From: DATLFA01 sp039934635
GTDB taxonomy: Bacteria; Actinomycetota; Acidimicrobiia; Acidimicrobiales; WLNW01
DNA length: 33,253 bases
Direction of reading: 5' to 3'
NCBI GenBank assembly: GCA_039934635.1
Contig: JBDTLT010000039.1
Coordinates: 1 to 33,253, forward strand
The translations under genes and the position numbers were made by a program. The first letter of the stretch is position 1. Each line of letters begins with the position of its first letter. This document shows, in pieces, positions 24,087-31,692 of the stretch. Under the pieces are notes generated by a model, which was not told the DNA's origin, did no database searches, and saw nothing but the letters and a program-made list of their open reading frames with translations.

Positions 24087-24983
24087 ATGGCACGCGCAGT
24101 GTGGTCCGGAACGATCAGCTTTGGTTTGGTGAGCGTGGGGGTCAAGGCCTATACGGCCGTACGCGACCACGAGGTGCGATTCCACCAGATCGACAAGAAG
24201 TCGGGAGCGCGTGTGCGCTACGAGAAGGTCTCCGAGAAGACCCATCGCAAACTCGACGGTGATGACATCGAGATGGCCTACGAGTTGCGCAAAGGTCGGT
24301 ATATCGCGTTCACCAAGGAAGAATTGGCCGACTTGAAGCCACGTTCGACCCGTTCGGTGGACGTGTCCGACTTCGTACCACTCGAGGACATCGATCCGAT
24401 CTACTACGAGCGCACCTATTGGCTAGGCCCCGACGGCCCGGGGGCGGCCCGTTCCTACAGCCTGTTGTGCGCGGCCATGGAAGCGCGCCAGCGCGTCGGC
24501 ATCGGATCGGTCGTCATGCGCAACAAGCAGTACCTCGCGGCGATCCGCCCGATGGAACACGTGCTCGCGATGTCGACGCTGCGCTTCGCCGACGAAGTTG
24601 TCGCACGATCCGAGATCGACGCGCTGCCTTCGCGGCGCACACGCGCGGACGCCAAAGAGTTGCGATTGGCGACCCAGATCATCGATGCGCTCGAGGCTGA
24701 TTGGAAGCCGACCAAGTACCACGACACCTACACCGAAGAGTTGCGGGAACTGATCGAGCGGCGCGCCAAGGGCGAGACTGTCGCGATCGATGAGGAACCG
24801 CAAGAGAAGGCCAACGTGCTCGACCTCATGGAAGCGCTCAGTGCCTCCGTTGCGGCCGCCAAGCGCGGTCGGCGCGCTACTCGTGCAAAGCAACCCGCCC
24901 GTAAGACCGCGGCGCGGACGTCATCGAATGCAGCACGTAAGTCAACTACCGCACGAAAGACGTCTGCCCGCAAGAGCGCCTGA
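24087..24983 (+). CDS. ku: Ku protein, bacterial non-homologous end joining
   Basis: A 298-aa Ku-core protein that binds DNA double-strand ends as a homodimer ring and recruits ligase D. The N-terminus ARAVWSGTISFGLVSVGVKAY is the strongly conserved bacterial Ku start, and DKKSGARVRYEKV plus EDIDPIYYERTYWLGPD confirm the beta-barrel core. The tail from about residue 258 is rich in Lys, Arg, Ala and Thr (KQPARKTAARTSS, ARKTSARKSA), as in mycobacterial and Streptomyces Ku proteins with basic C-termini that help DNA binding. LigD is not in this window. The start at 24087 is fixed by the conserved N-terminus and fits a leaderless message. Position beside catalase fits a stress/desiccation survival role. 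Confidence 0.97.
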   Translation: MARAVWSGTISFGLVSVGVKAYTAVRDHEVRFHQIDKKSGARVRYEKVSEKTHRKLDGDDIEMAYELRKGRYIAFTKEELADLKPRSTRSVDVSDFVPLEDIDPIYYERTYWLGPDGPGAARSYSLLCAAMEARQRVGIGSVVMRNKQYLAAIRPMEHVLAMSTLRFADEVVARSEIDALPSRRTRADAKELRLATQIIDALEADWKPTKYHDTYTEELRELIERRAKGETVAIDEEPQEKANVLDLMEALSASVAAAKRGRRATRAKQPARKTAARTSSNAARKSTTARKTSARKSA

Positions 24984-24989
24984 GCAAAC

Positions 24990-25003
24990 CCGGCGACCGC
25001 CGG
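24990..25003. terminator. Hairpin between the convergent ku and RsbW-like genes
   Basis: CCGGCG-AC-CGCCGG forms a perfect 6-bp GC stem in the 34-bp gap between the two convergent genes. It could end transcription from both sides. There is no T-run, which is common in high-GC actinobacteria. Confidence 0.5.
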
Positions 25004-25017
25004 CCCGTGTCGCCAGT

Positions 25018-25374
25018 TCAGGACCGGGGCACCTCGAACCACACGTGTTTGCCCGCGTCCACCACGTTGATGCCCCAGCGCGTGGTGCACGCCGCGACGA
25101 TGCCGAGGCCGAATCCTCCGTGCTGATCTGGCTGCGCATTCGGTAGAGGCATTGCGCGCGAGCCATCGTGCACTTCGCCGCGTATCATGCCATCCGCCTC
25201 GAAGAGCTCGACGTCGTACGGCGGTTGGGCATGCCGTATCGCGTTGCTGACCAGCTCGGCGACGACCAGTTCGATGTCGTCGATCAGTTGTGAGGACAGC
25301 GCCTGGTCTGTCGACCAGTTGCGGGCAAAACGGCGAGCTTGCGCTGCCGCATGTCCATCCGCTGCCAACCGCAC
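25018..25374 (-). CDS. RsbW-like ATP-binding anti-sigma regulatory protein
   Basis: A GHKL ATPase domain of about 118 aa. The N-box is IELVVAELVSNAIRHA, the G1 box GEVHDGSRAMP and the G2 region GGFGLGIVAACTTRWG. Such stand-alone domains are anti-sigma factors or kinases of anti-anti-sigma proteins (RsbW/SpoIIAB family) in partner-switching control of sigma-B. The frame is open to a TTG at 25428, but a sigma-B-type promoter (-10 at 25423-25418) overlaps that position, so the message must start near 25410 and a TTG start would not be transcribed. I therefore choose the GTG at 25374, with GGTGG 6 nt upstream, which gives the family's usual length. No sigma or STAS gene adjoins it. Confidence 0.8.
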   Translation of the reverse strand: MRLAADGHAAAQARRFARNWSTDQALSSQLIDDIELVVAELVSNAIRHAQPPYDVELFEADGMIRGEVHDGSRAMPLPNAQPDQHGGFGLGIVAACTTRWGINVVDAGKHVWFEVPRS

Positions 25375-25417
25375 GACCGGCCACCATTTCCGCGCCGTCT
25401 TGAAACGCCCCGCGCCT

Positions 25418-25443
25418 GTACCCGACAATTACCGGCAGCAAAC
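25418..25443 (-). promoter_or_regulatory. Sigma-B-type promoter of the RsbW-like gene
   Basis: On the minus strand GTTT (25443-25440), 16 bp, GGGTAC (25423-25418). GGGTAC is a form accepted in the Streptomyces sigma-B consensus. It implies feedback control of the sigma factor by its own regulon. Confidence 0.7.
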
Positions 25444-25460
25444 GAAATCCATCAGCGCCA

Positions 25461-26342
25461 TCAGCTCGCGCCGCGTAGCCGTTGAATGGGTGCACTGATG
25501 ACGCAGAACAGACCGTAGACCAAGAGGCCCAGACCTATCGCCAACACCATGACCGTGCCCCATGACGTCGCGGCGAGCCGCCGAAGCGCACCGTCGAGAC
25601 CTTCTGCCTCGTCGGGCGAGAACTGCACGGCAGCGCGGATGAGAAAGAAGCCGAGGAGCGCCATCATTGCGGCCCGAGCACACCAGCCCACTTGTCCGAG
25701 GCGCACAACCTGCTTCGTGGAAATCGGACCAACGCCAACCTCGCGCAGCTCTTTGCGAAAGTTGGCCGTCACCCCTTTGTGGACGAAGAACCCGGCGACC
25801 GCGATCAACACCGCCCCCGCGAGCCCGACGAGCCAACGCCCACCGCTGTGGCCCATGAGATCACTCGTGAATTGCTCGACTCGTGAATTCTCGGTTCGGC
25901 TTGCGCGCGAACCGTTGGACGCGAACGAGATGGCGCTAAACGCAAGTGCCGTGTACACGATCGCGCTGACGGCATAACCGGCGCGGTTCGCCCATGTCTT
26001 CGCACTGTTCTCGGCAGGGAGGAGGATCGATACGACCCGCCACAGCACATAGAGACCCAAGCCGATCGCCACCGCCCACAGCACCGCGGCACCTGCGGAA
26101 GATGCGGCAATCTTCGCGATCGCGCCGGACTGGCTGGCCTCTTGCGACGGAGCGCCCGACGCGCGACGCGAGTCCCGCGCGATGGGGATCGCGAGGAAAC
26201 CGACGAGCCCGTAGACGAGTCCTTTGGCCACCCAACCGGCGCGAGCGATGACGACGAGTCCGGGATGTTCGCGAGCGAGGTCTTCGATCGCGTCAACGCC
26301 GGATTCTCCGGACACGTTGGCAGTTGCGGAGGGCGCGTTCAC
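25461..26342 (-). CDS. DUF1206 membrane protein
   Basis: A 293-aa protein with six membrane segments arranged as three repeats of two. Each repeat starts with a G-W/Y motif after a short charged stretch (ARAGWVAKGLVYGLVGFLAI; NRAGYAVSAIVYTALAFSAI; GQVGWCARAAMMALLGFFLI), which is the hallmark of DUF1206. The function of this family is unknown; it is widespread in actinobacteria and cyanobacteria. The start is GTG at 26342, overlapping the stop of the upstream PAP2 gene as GTGA, so the two proteins are made together. Through that operon it falls under a sigma-B-type promoter. Confidence 0.88.
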   Translation of the reverse strand: MNAPSATANVSGESGVDAIEDLAREHPGLVVIARAGWVAKGLVYGLVGFLAIPIARDSRRASGAPSQEASQSGAIAKIAASSAGAAVLWAVAIGLGLYVLWRVVSILLPAENSAKTWANRAGYAVSAIVYTALAFSAISFASNGSRASRTENSRVEQFTSDLMGHSGGRWLVGLAGAVLIAVAGFFVHKGVTANFRKELREVGVGPISTKQVVRLGQVGWCARAAMMALLGFFLIRAAVQFSPDEAEGLDGALRRLAATSWGTVMVLAIGLGLLVYGLFCVISAPIQRLRGAS

Positions 26343-27175
26343 GACGCAGCCCTTTCATACGTCGACGTCGATGTCGATGCCGGCCCTCGTCGTAGTTCAC
26401 GCTGCTCGGTGAGGTACGGCGCGAGGACGAACTTGTAGCCGATGATGACCCATGTCGCACCGATGACGGTACCCATCACGACGTCCGTGAAGAAGTGATG
26501 TCCACGGTAGAGGCGGGAGTAACCGACTTCGGCGGCGAAGAACGCCCCCACGATGATCGGGACGATCACTCCTCGCTTTGTCAGGCGGCCGGCGATCAAC
26601 GTCACGATGAGCAGTGCGAGCGTTGCCCACAAGCTGATGGCCGAACCGACGTGCCCCGAGGGATAGCTGGACGTGACGTGGACTTTGCCGACGGTCTCGA
26701 CCTGCGGCCGGGGCCGATCGACGATCAATGTGCTGAGGAAATACGAGAGCTTCTCTCCGCCGATCGCGATCATGAACAACATCGGCGGTCGCCAATGCCG
26801 CAGCGCGATCGCGCTGATGACGACGGCCAACAACCAGAACCCCGCGACCGGAATGGGGTCGGCAAAGAATGTGCCGATGCCCGTCAACTTGGTCAGCTGC
26901 GTAGTGCGATGGTCGGCGAGGGTCTCCGCCAGACGCACGTCGAAGTGCACGATGAAGGAGTTGTCGAGAACATGCGTGAGCAGCAGACCCACTGATGAGG
27001 CCACGATCGTGACCGCGATGACGCCGAGTACGAATGGTGGACCGAGATGACGAGTCGCATCGGCCAGCCCGTGCCGAAAACGGCCATGCCGCGGCGGAGC
27101 CGCCAGGCGATCGGCGCGCTTCATCTGTGGCGGCACTGCGAATGAGGGGGTGGGATATTCGGCGTCTGGTGTCAC
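26339..27175 (-). CDS. PAP2-family phosphatase (first of three)
   Basis: A 278-aa integral membrane lipid phosphatase-like protein with about six TM segments. PAP2 motifs: DRPRP (motif 1, but its lysine position holds Thr in STLIVDRPRP), SSYPSGH (motif 2, catalytic-site His) and SRLYRGHHFFTD (motif 3, S-R-x5-H-x3-D, with the nucleophile His). The family removes phosphate from phosphatidic acid, diacylglycerol pyrophosphate or undecaprenyl pyrophosphate on the outer face of the membrane. The gene starts with GTG at 27175, 9 nt after a sigma-B-type -10, so it is probably leaderless. It heads an operon with DUF1206. ATG at 27124 is a possible later start. Confidence 0.9.
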   Translation of the reverse strand: MTPDAEYPTPSFAVPPQMKRADRLAAPPRHGRFRHGLADATRHLGPPFVLGVIAVTIVASSVGLLLTHVLDNSFIVHFDVRLAETLADHRTTQLTKLTGIGTFFADPIPVAGFWLLAVVISAIALRHWRPPMLFMIAIGGEKLSYFLSTLIVDRPRPQVETVGKVHVTSSYPSGHVGSAISLWATLALLIVTLIAGRLTKRGVIVPIIVGAFFAAEVGYSRLYRGHHFFTDVVMGTVIGATWVIIGYKFVLAPYLTEQRELRRGPASTSTSTYERAAS

Positions 27176-27184
27176 CCAGCGTCA

Positions 27185-27209
27185 CTACCCGGCACCCGGG
27201 TGACGAAAC
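27185..27209 (-). promoter_or_regulatory. Sigma-B-type promoter of the PAP2-DUF1206 operon
   Basis: On the minus strand GTTT (27209-27206), 15 bp, GGGTAG (27190-27185), then 9 nt and the GTG start at 27175. The same -10 sequence and spacer length as the catalase promoter. Confidence 0.78.
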
Positions 27210-27223
27210 ATCACCCTCCACGC

Positions 27224-27312
27224 GACCCAGGTCGCGCGCGCAAGATCAACGTGTGCGCCAGCGCGCTCGCACAAGTTTGAATGAAACGATTCAGGGAATA
27301 GACCCAGGTCGC
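27224..27312. repeat. Two copies of a 12-bp direct repeat in the PAP2/kinase promoter region
   Basis: GACCCAGGTCGC occurs at 27224-27235 and again at 27301-27312, 77 bp apart. Its core GACC-CA-GGTC is a near palindrome. One copy is upstream of both divergent sigma-B promoters; the other begins 2 bp after the kinase -10. It may be an operator. The gap 27176-27351 otherwise holds only the two promoters. Confidence 0.4.
27275..27299 (+). promoter_or_regulatory. Sigma-B-type promoter of the lipid-kinase gene
   Basis: GTTT (27275-27278), 15 bp, GGGAAT (27294-27299); one mismatch to GGGTAT. The ATG at 27352 follows a leader of about 45 nt with AGGAG. Confidence 0.68.
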
Positions 27313-27351
27313 ACGGCCGCGCCGAAAGAGGCGCGCAAAAGGAGCACGTTC

Positions 27352-28236
27352 ATGTCATCGGTCGCCGTTGTTGCGCATCGCGAAAAGCTGACCAAGTCCA
27401 CCGCCGGCGATCTCAAGTCGGCCCTCGCGAAAGCCGGTCTCGGTGACGCGATGTGGCTCGAGATCCGCAAAGGTTCGGCGGCCGAGGACGCGTCGCGAGA
27501 AGCAATCAAGGAAGGCGCCGAGACGATCATCGTGTGCGGCGGCGATGGCACCGTGCGCGCCGCGGGCGCGGCGGTGGCGAACACAGACTGCGCATTGGCG
27601 GTCCTACCGGCCGGCACGGCAAACCTCTTCGCGACCGGCCTTGGTCTGCCGTCCAAACCTGAGGAGATCGTCGAGTTGATCATCCGTGGCGATCGCCGCA
27701 CCCTCGACACCGCGCTGTGCAACGGGTTGCGGTTTGCCGTCATGGGCGGCACCGGTCTCGACGCCGCGATGATCGACCAAGCCGACGAACAAAAGGACGC
27801 CCTCGGCACATGGGCCTATGTCAAGGCCGGCGTGAAAGAGGCCCGCACCAGTTCGTCCACCGAAGCGAAGATCACGGTGGACGGCTCGCTCTTCTTCGAG
27901 GGCGACGTCACCTGTGTGCTCGTCGGGAACTTGGGCCGGCTCAAAGGTGGGTTCGTCGCCTTCCCCGAAGCGTCACCGACCGACGGGTTGCTCGACGTGG
28001 CGGTACTCACTGCCAGCGGTCTGCGCGAGTGGGCTTCGGTCATGGTCAGCGCGGTGCGCCACAAACAGGACACGTCGTCGCATGTGCACATCGGCACCGG
28101 CTCCAAGATCAAGGTCCGCCTGGCGAAGAAGCGACTCTTCGAGCTCGATGGGGGTTCGAAAGGCCGGACCCGCAAGCTCGACTTCAAAGTCGATCCGGCA
28201 TCGCTGGTGGTCTGCGCGCCGGCTACGACGGGCTGA
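27352..28236 (+). CDS. Diacylglycerol kinase-family lipid kinase (DgkB/YegS type)
   Basis: A 294-aa soluble lipid kinase. The catalytic/nucleotide block is VCGGDGTVRAAGAA (GGDGT at residues 63-67), followed by LPAGTANLFATGLGLP, which binds ATP phosphates in this family, and FAVMGGTGLDAAM in the C-terminal beta-sandwich domain. The family phosphorylates diacylglycerol or related lipids at the inner face of the membrane, giving phosphatidic acid. AGGAG lies 8 nt before the ATG, which decides the start; the frame is open upstream but antisense to PAP2. The stop overlaps by 14 bp with the convergent PAP2 gene. Lying among three lipid-phosphate phosphatases, it suggests opposing kinase and phosphatase steps. 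Confidence 0.92.
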   Translation: MSSVAVVAHREKLTKSTAGDLKSALAKAGLGDAMWLEIRKGSAAEDASREAIKEGAETIIVCGGDGTVRAAGAAVANTDCALAVLPAGTANLFATGLGLPSKPEEIVELIIRGDRRTLDTALCNGLRFAVMGGTGLDAAMIDQADEQKDALGTWAYVKAGVKEARTSSSTEAKITVDGSLFFEGDVTCVLVGNLGRLKGGFVAFPEASPTDGLLDVAVLTASGLREWASVMVSAVRHKQDTSSHVHIGTGSKIKVRLAKKRLFELDGGSKGRTRKLDFKVDPASLVVCAPATTG

Positions 28237-29131
28237 TCTCGGCGCGGGCTTTCGCTTCGGGGGCATCGTCGGGAGCGGGCTCGGCGGCGCCGGCCCGCAC
28301 CACCGGCGCCCCCAGCACCTGGAGTCGACCGCCGAACAGCATGGCGCAAAGCAAGAACCAGCCCCAGCCCACCGCCACGCCGGCGATCACATCGGTGAGC
28401 CAGTGCACACCCAGAAGGGCCCGGCTCGTCGCAACGGCGACCGCGACCAAGGCCGCGCCGGCGGCAAGGGCTGCGCGCGTTCGCCGGTGGCGGTCCCGAC
28501 CGAGGATGAGCGCGATCGACGCCGCGCCGGCCGCCGCGGCGGCCGAATGACCGGACGGGAACGAGGATCCGCTGGCGCTGACGAGACGCAGAACGTCAGG
28601 GCGGTCACGCGAGACGAGCATCTTCAACCCGTTGTTGAGCGCCCACTCACCGAGCCCCACAGCGGCAAGGAACAGAAAGACGTCGCGGTTGCGATGGCGC
28701 AGATAGTCGTACACACCGACCGCTACGAGTGCCGCCAGCACAACCATCGTGCTGCCCAAGTGGGTCACCCACTTCAGCACGTCAGCGGTTTGCGAACTGG
28801 CATTGTGCGAGCCCCACTCGGCAACGGACTTGTCGAGCCGGGCCAAGCCCTGGTGCGAGTCGATCATGTCGAGCAGCGCGCCCAACACGAACGCCACCGC
28901 GAATACGAGCAGAAATCCGATGGTGAGCAGGAATCCACCTGCGCTCTTTCGATTGAACCGCTGGCGCATGAATCGACGGAATCGTGGATGGCGCCAAAGT
29001 GACCGAACGAGCGCACGCTCCTCGGATCTCGGATCGATCGGATCCATGTCGATCTTGCGTGACACAGAGACCGCGAACGCCGCAAGCGCGGCAGCCAGCG
29101 CGCACGCCAGCACGATGAGGGAAAGCTTCAC
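28223..29131 (-). CDS. PAP2-family phosphatase (second of three)
   Basis: A 302-aa membrane protein with an N-terminal TM (residues 4-24), a basic cytoplasmic stretch to about 62, and the PAP2 core. All three motifs are canonical: K-x6-RP in LKMLVSRDRP, SSFPSGH, and SRALLGVHWLTD. About seven TM segments in all. The C-terminal 35 residues are Ala/Pro/Glu-rich and cytoplasmic. It is the only one of the three PAP2 proteins here with the motif 1 lysine. The GTG at 29131 overlaps the stop of the upstream PAP2 gene as GTGA, so both come from one message and one sigma-B-type promoter. Confidence 0.93.
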   Translation of the reverse strand: MKLSLIVLACALAAALAAFAVSVSRKIDMDPIDPRSEERALVRSLWRHPRFRRFMRQRFNRKSAGGFLLTIGFLLVFAVAFVLGALLDMIDSHQGLARLDKSVAEWGSHNASSQTADVLKWVTHLGSTMVVLAALVAVGVYDYLRHRNRDVFLFLAAVGLGEWALNNGLKMLVSRDRPDVLRLVSASGSSFPSGHSAAAAAGAASIALILGRDRHRRTRAALAAGAALVAVAVATSRALLGVHWLTDVIAGVAVGWGWFLLCAMLFGGRLQVLGAPVVRAGAAEPAPDDAPEAKARAEISPS

Positions 29132-29928
29132 TTCACACCATCCACTTGGTCATCATTCTTCCGTGTCACGGCGCGCCCCGCCGGGGTGTGCGACAGGATC
29201 GCAGCAGAAATTGCCACTGAGGCCACACCCAGCAGCACGCCCGCCGACACATCACTCAGGTAATGCATGCCTCGATACATCCGCGAGACGGCGACCGTGG
29301 CCGTGACTGCCACGCAGACGAACACCACCGAGACCCGCGCCCATACGTTCTTCGTGTGCCAAAAGACGATCACCGCGAGCGCGGCATACGCCGCCGCGGC
29401 GGCGGTGTGACCCGAAGGAAAGCTGGAGTCGACCGGCGAACCTTCGAGGCGAGGCACGTCGGGCCGAGGCCGGGCCACGATCCAAGTGATGGTGATGAAG
29501 GCCGATGCTTCCAACGTCAACGAGACGATCAGCATCAGTGGCTCGAGCCAGCGGCGCCACAGCAGCCAAAGAAGCAGTGCGAGTATCGCCGTTGCGCCGA
29601 TCTTGATGAACGTGTCGGCGAGGTCTGACCCCCACACGGTGTACCGGTTCAGATTGGGCGTGCGATGACCGACGAACCATTGGCTCACCCGTCGATCGGT
29701 CCGCACCACGGCCGTGTCGTCGAGCGGCCCTTTGAGAAGTAACCCCACAGCGGTGCCCACGCTCACCAGGCCGAGATAGCTCATCAGGAGTAGCAACCAT
29801 TGCCGGCGGCCGATGACCCATGTCGAGCCCACGAGATGGCGGGCCGGCGGCGAATGGCGTGGCTCGACCGCCGTCTCGTTACCGCCCTCGCCGGGCGAGG
29901 GGGACGCTAGGTCAAGCCTGCTTTTCAC
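29128..29928 (-). CDS. PAP2-family phosphatase (third of three)
   Basis: A 266-aa membrane phosphatase-like protein. A proline- and charge-rich N-terminus of about 38 residues precedes six TM segments. Motif 1 is ITWIVARPRP with Thr at the usual Lys position, as in the PAP2 protein at 26339; motif 2 is DSSFPSGH and motif 3 SRMYRGMHYLSD, both intact. The GTG at 29928 is 9 nt past the -10 of a sigma-B-type promoter, identical geometry to the genes at 27175 and 19602, so the message is probably leaderless. It is first in a two-gene operon with the PAP2 protein that follows. Confidence 0.92.
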   Translation of the reverse strand: MKSRLDLASPSPGEGGNETAVEPRHSPPARHLVGSTWVIGRRQWLLLLMSYLGLVSVGTAVGLLLKGPLDDTAVVRTDRRVSQWFVGHRTPNLNRYTVWGSDLADTFIKIGATAILALLLWLLWRRWLEPLMLIVSLTLEASAFITITWIVARPRPDVPRLEGSPVDSSFPSGHTAAAAAYAALAVIVFWHTKNVWARVSVVFVCVAVTATVAVSRMYRGMHYLSDVSAGVLLGVASVAISAAILSHTPAGRAVTRKNDDQVDGVK

Positions 29929-29937
29929 GCCGATCGG

Positions 29938-29963
29938 GTTCCCGCGATGCCACGGGCCGAAAC
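29938..29963 (-). promoter_or_regulatory. Sigma-B-type promoter of the PAP2-PAP2 operon
   Basis: On the minus strand GTTT (29963-29960), 16 bp, GGGAAC (29943-29938), then 9 nt and GTG at 29928. It lies just past the stop of the PhoD-like gene. Confidence 0.68.
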
Positions 29964-29973
29964 ACCGATCGTC

Positions 29974-31626
29974 TCAGAGCTGACTGTCGATCACGACCGT
30001 CAACTCGGGTTCACCTTCGTCGGTTGCACGCGCCTGCTCGATCACCACCCGGGCCTTTCGGCCGTCGAAGGTGGCTCCCCCGAGGACGTTGGCGAAGACC
30101 GGGCCGTGGGTCATCTCCCATGACAGGTCGGTATGACGACGGCGGGCGCCGCGGCGCAGCCCGCGCGCGATCCACTTGCCGGCGCGTGACAGCGCAAAGC
30201 GAATCGCGGCGCGCTCTCGCGGGATCAAGGCGTTGCGTATCGGCGAGCTCACGAGCTGATGCACGTGACTGGTCACGCGATCGTGTTCGGGAAAGTGCAC
30301 CGCCGCGACATAGCTGAAGTGGATGTCGCCGGAAAGAATGCTGATCGTTGCCGGCGCAGGACCACTGCGTCCACTTCCCACGTCCGCGAGGAGCGCTCCC
30401 AAGTCATCGAATGACCGTATGAACGCCGGCCAATCTTCGAGGTCGAGGCCACGCCGGAGTCGCTCGCCTATCCACGCTCCTGGCCTCCCCCATGCGCCGT
30501 CGCAAACCGCTTCGTTCCACACCTGGAGGTCATGCAGCGCGCCGGTGACAAATACCGGCAGCGAGGTTGCTATCAACAGGTGATCGAAATCGCCACGGCA
30601 ATGCGCGGCCACCCACGCAGCCTCATCGGCATCGAGCATCGAACGATGCCCCTTCTCGAGCACGCGACCATTGCGACAGTCGATCACGACCAGGCGTACG
30701 CGGCCGAGATCACGGTAGAAGCTGAAACGGTAGCCACCGGGGACCGGCGTGAACTCTTCGGATTGGGCGGCCCACTCGCGTAGCAGCGGCCCGCCATCAT
30801 CGACCGCCGCGATGGATGCGAGCATTCCTTCTTCACGAATCTCGGCCGGGCTGAGGTTGCCGAGGTGTTGATAGATCCAATACGACACGAGCCCACCGAC
30901 CACGTGCTTGCGCCACCACCGCTCGCGCCGGATGTCGCGAACCCACGATTCGGAGATGTTCCAGTCGTCGACCATGTCGTGGTCGTCGAAGATCATTGCG
31001 CTCGGCACGACCGAGAAGAACCAACGCTCGATCTCGGGACTCCACGCCTCGTGATAGAGCCAGGTGTACTCCTCGAAGTCGGCGACGCGATCGATCGGCA
31101 GGTCGTCAGGATCGGCCGCGCGTCGCGCCCGCATGCGCTCACGCGCCCCGGGCGACGAGTCATCGGCGTAGACCTGATCACCGAGCAACATCACGAGGTG
31201 CGGCCATGCCTCGATCGGCTGGCCCAACATGCGCAACGCGTGCGCCCGCAGCGCGTCGACGCCTCGGCCCCGCGGATCGTGCGCGAGTTCGAGCGACCAC
31301 GGCGGTTCGTGGGGTGCGGCGGTGCGGCACGAGCCGAACAACACTCGCAACGGCCCGCCGTCGAGGGTGCGAATCACCGACGGCGGCAATGCGCTGTCGA
31401 AAGGGGGCCATTGTCGGGATCCGTCGAGGTGCACTTGGTACGGGGTGGTCGATCCTGGTGCGAGCCCTTCGAGCACGATCAGCGCGTAGTGGTGACCCTC
31501 TACGCAGAACGTGCGTGACTCACAGCCCAATATCTCGACGGTGCAACTCGCGTCGGTCTCTACCCAGATCGTCGCGGACGTCGAGGTGACATGCCGAAGC
31601 ATCGGTCCGAGGATCAACTGTGACAC
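29974..31626 (-). CDS. PhoD-like alkaline phosphatase/phosphodiesterase
   Basis: A 550-aa protein of the alkaline phosphatase D family. Residues 3-95 form an N-terminal fibronectin-like domain (LILGPMLRHVTSTSATIWVETD). The metallophosphatase core follows: FGSCRTAAPHEP, LLGDQVYADD (metal Asp and Tyr/Asp), IFDDHDMVDDWN and SGDIHFSYVAAVHF (metal His). PhoD enzymes hydrolyse phosphodiesters and monoesters, often wall teichoic acids or phospholipids, using Fe and Ca. No Tat signal or signal peptide is visible, unlike exported PhoD, so this one may stay in the cytoplasm. The GTG at 31626 has GGTGGG 7 nt upstream; GTG at 31656 would add 10 unconserved residues. It lies 66 bp after the RsbA-like gene and may be co-transcribed. 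Confidence 0.87.
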   Translation of the reverse strand: MSQLILGPMLRHVTSTSATIWVETDASCTVEILGCESRTFCVEGHHYALIVLEGLAPGSTTPYQVHLDGSRQWPPFDSALPPSVIRTLDGGPLRVLFGSCRTAAPHEPPWSLELAHDPRGRGVDALRAHALRMLGQPIEAWPHLVMLLGDQVYADDSSPGARERMRARRAADPDDLPIDRVADFEEYTWLYHEAWSPEIERWFFSVVPSAMIFDDHDMVDDWNISESWVRDIRRERWWRKHVVGGLVSYWIYQHLGNLSPAEIREEGMLASIAAVDDGGPLLREWAAQSEEFTPVPGGYRFSFYRDLGRVRLVVIDCRNGRVLEKGHRSMLDADEAAWVAAHCRGDFDHLLIATSLPVFVTGALHDLQVWNEAVCDGAWGRPGAWIGERLRRGLDLEDWPAFIRSFDDLGALLADVGSGRSGPAPATISILSGDIHFSYVAAVHFPEHDRVTSHVHQLVSSPIRNALIPRERAAIRFALSRAGKWIARGLRRGARRRHTDLSWEMTHGPVFANVLGGATFDGRKARVVIEQARATDEGEPELTVVIDSQL

Positions 31627-31692
31627 TCGAACGCCCACCTCCGCCGCCGAACCCACGCGTGCAACAGCGTCGCACAGTCTGGTCAGACCGTG

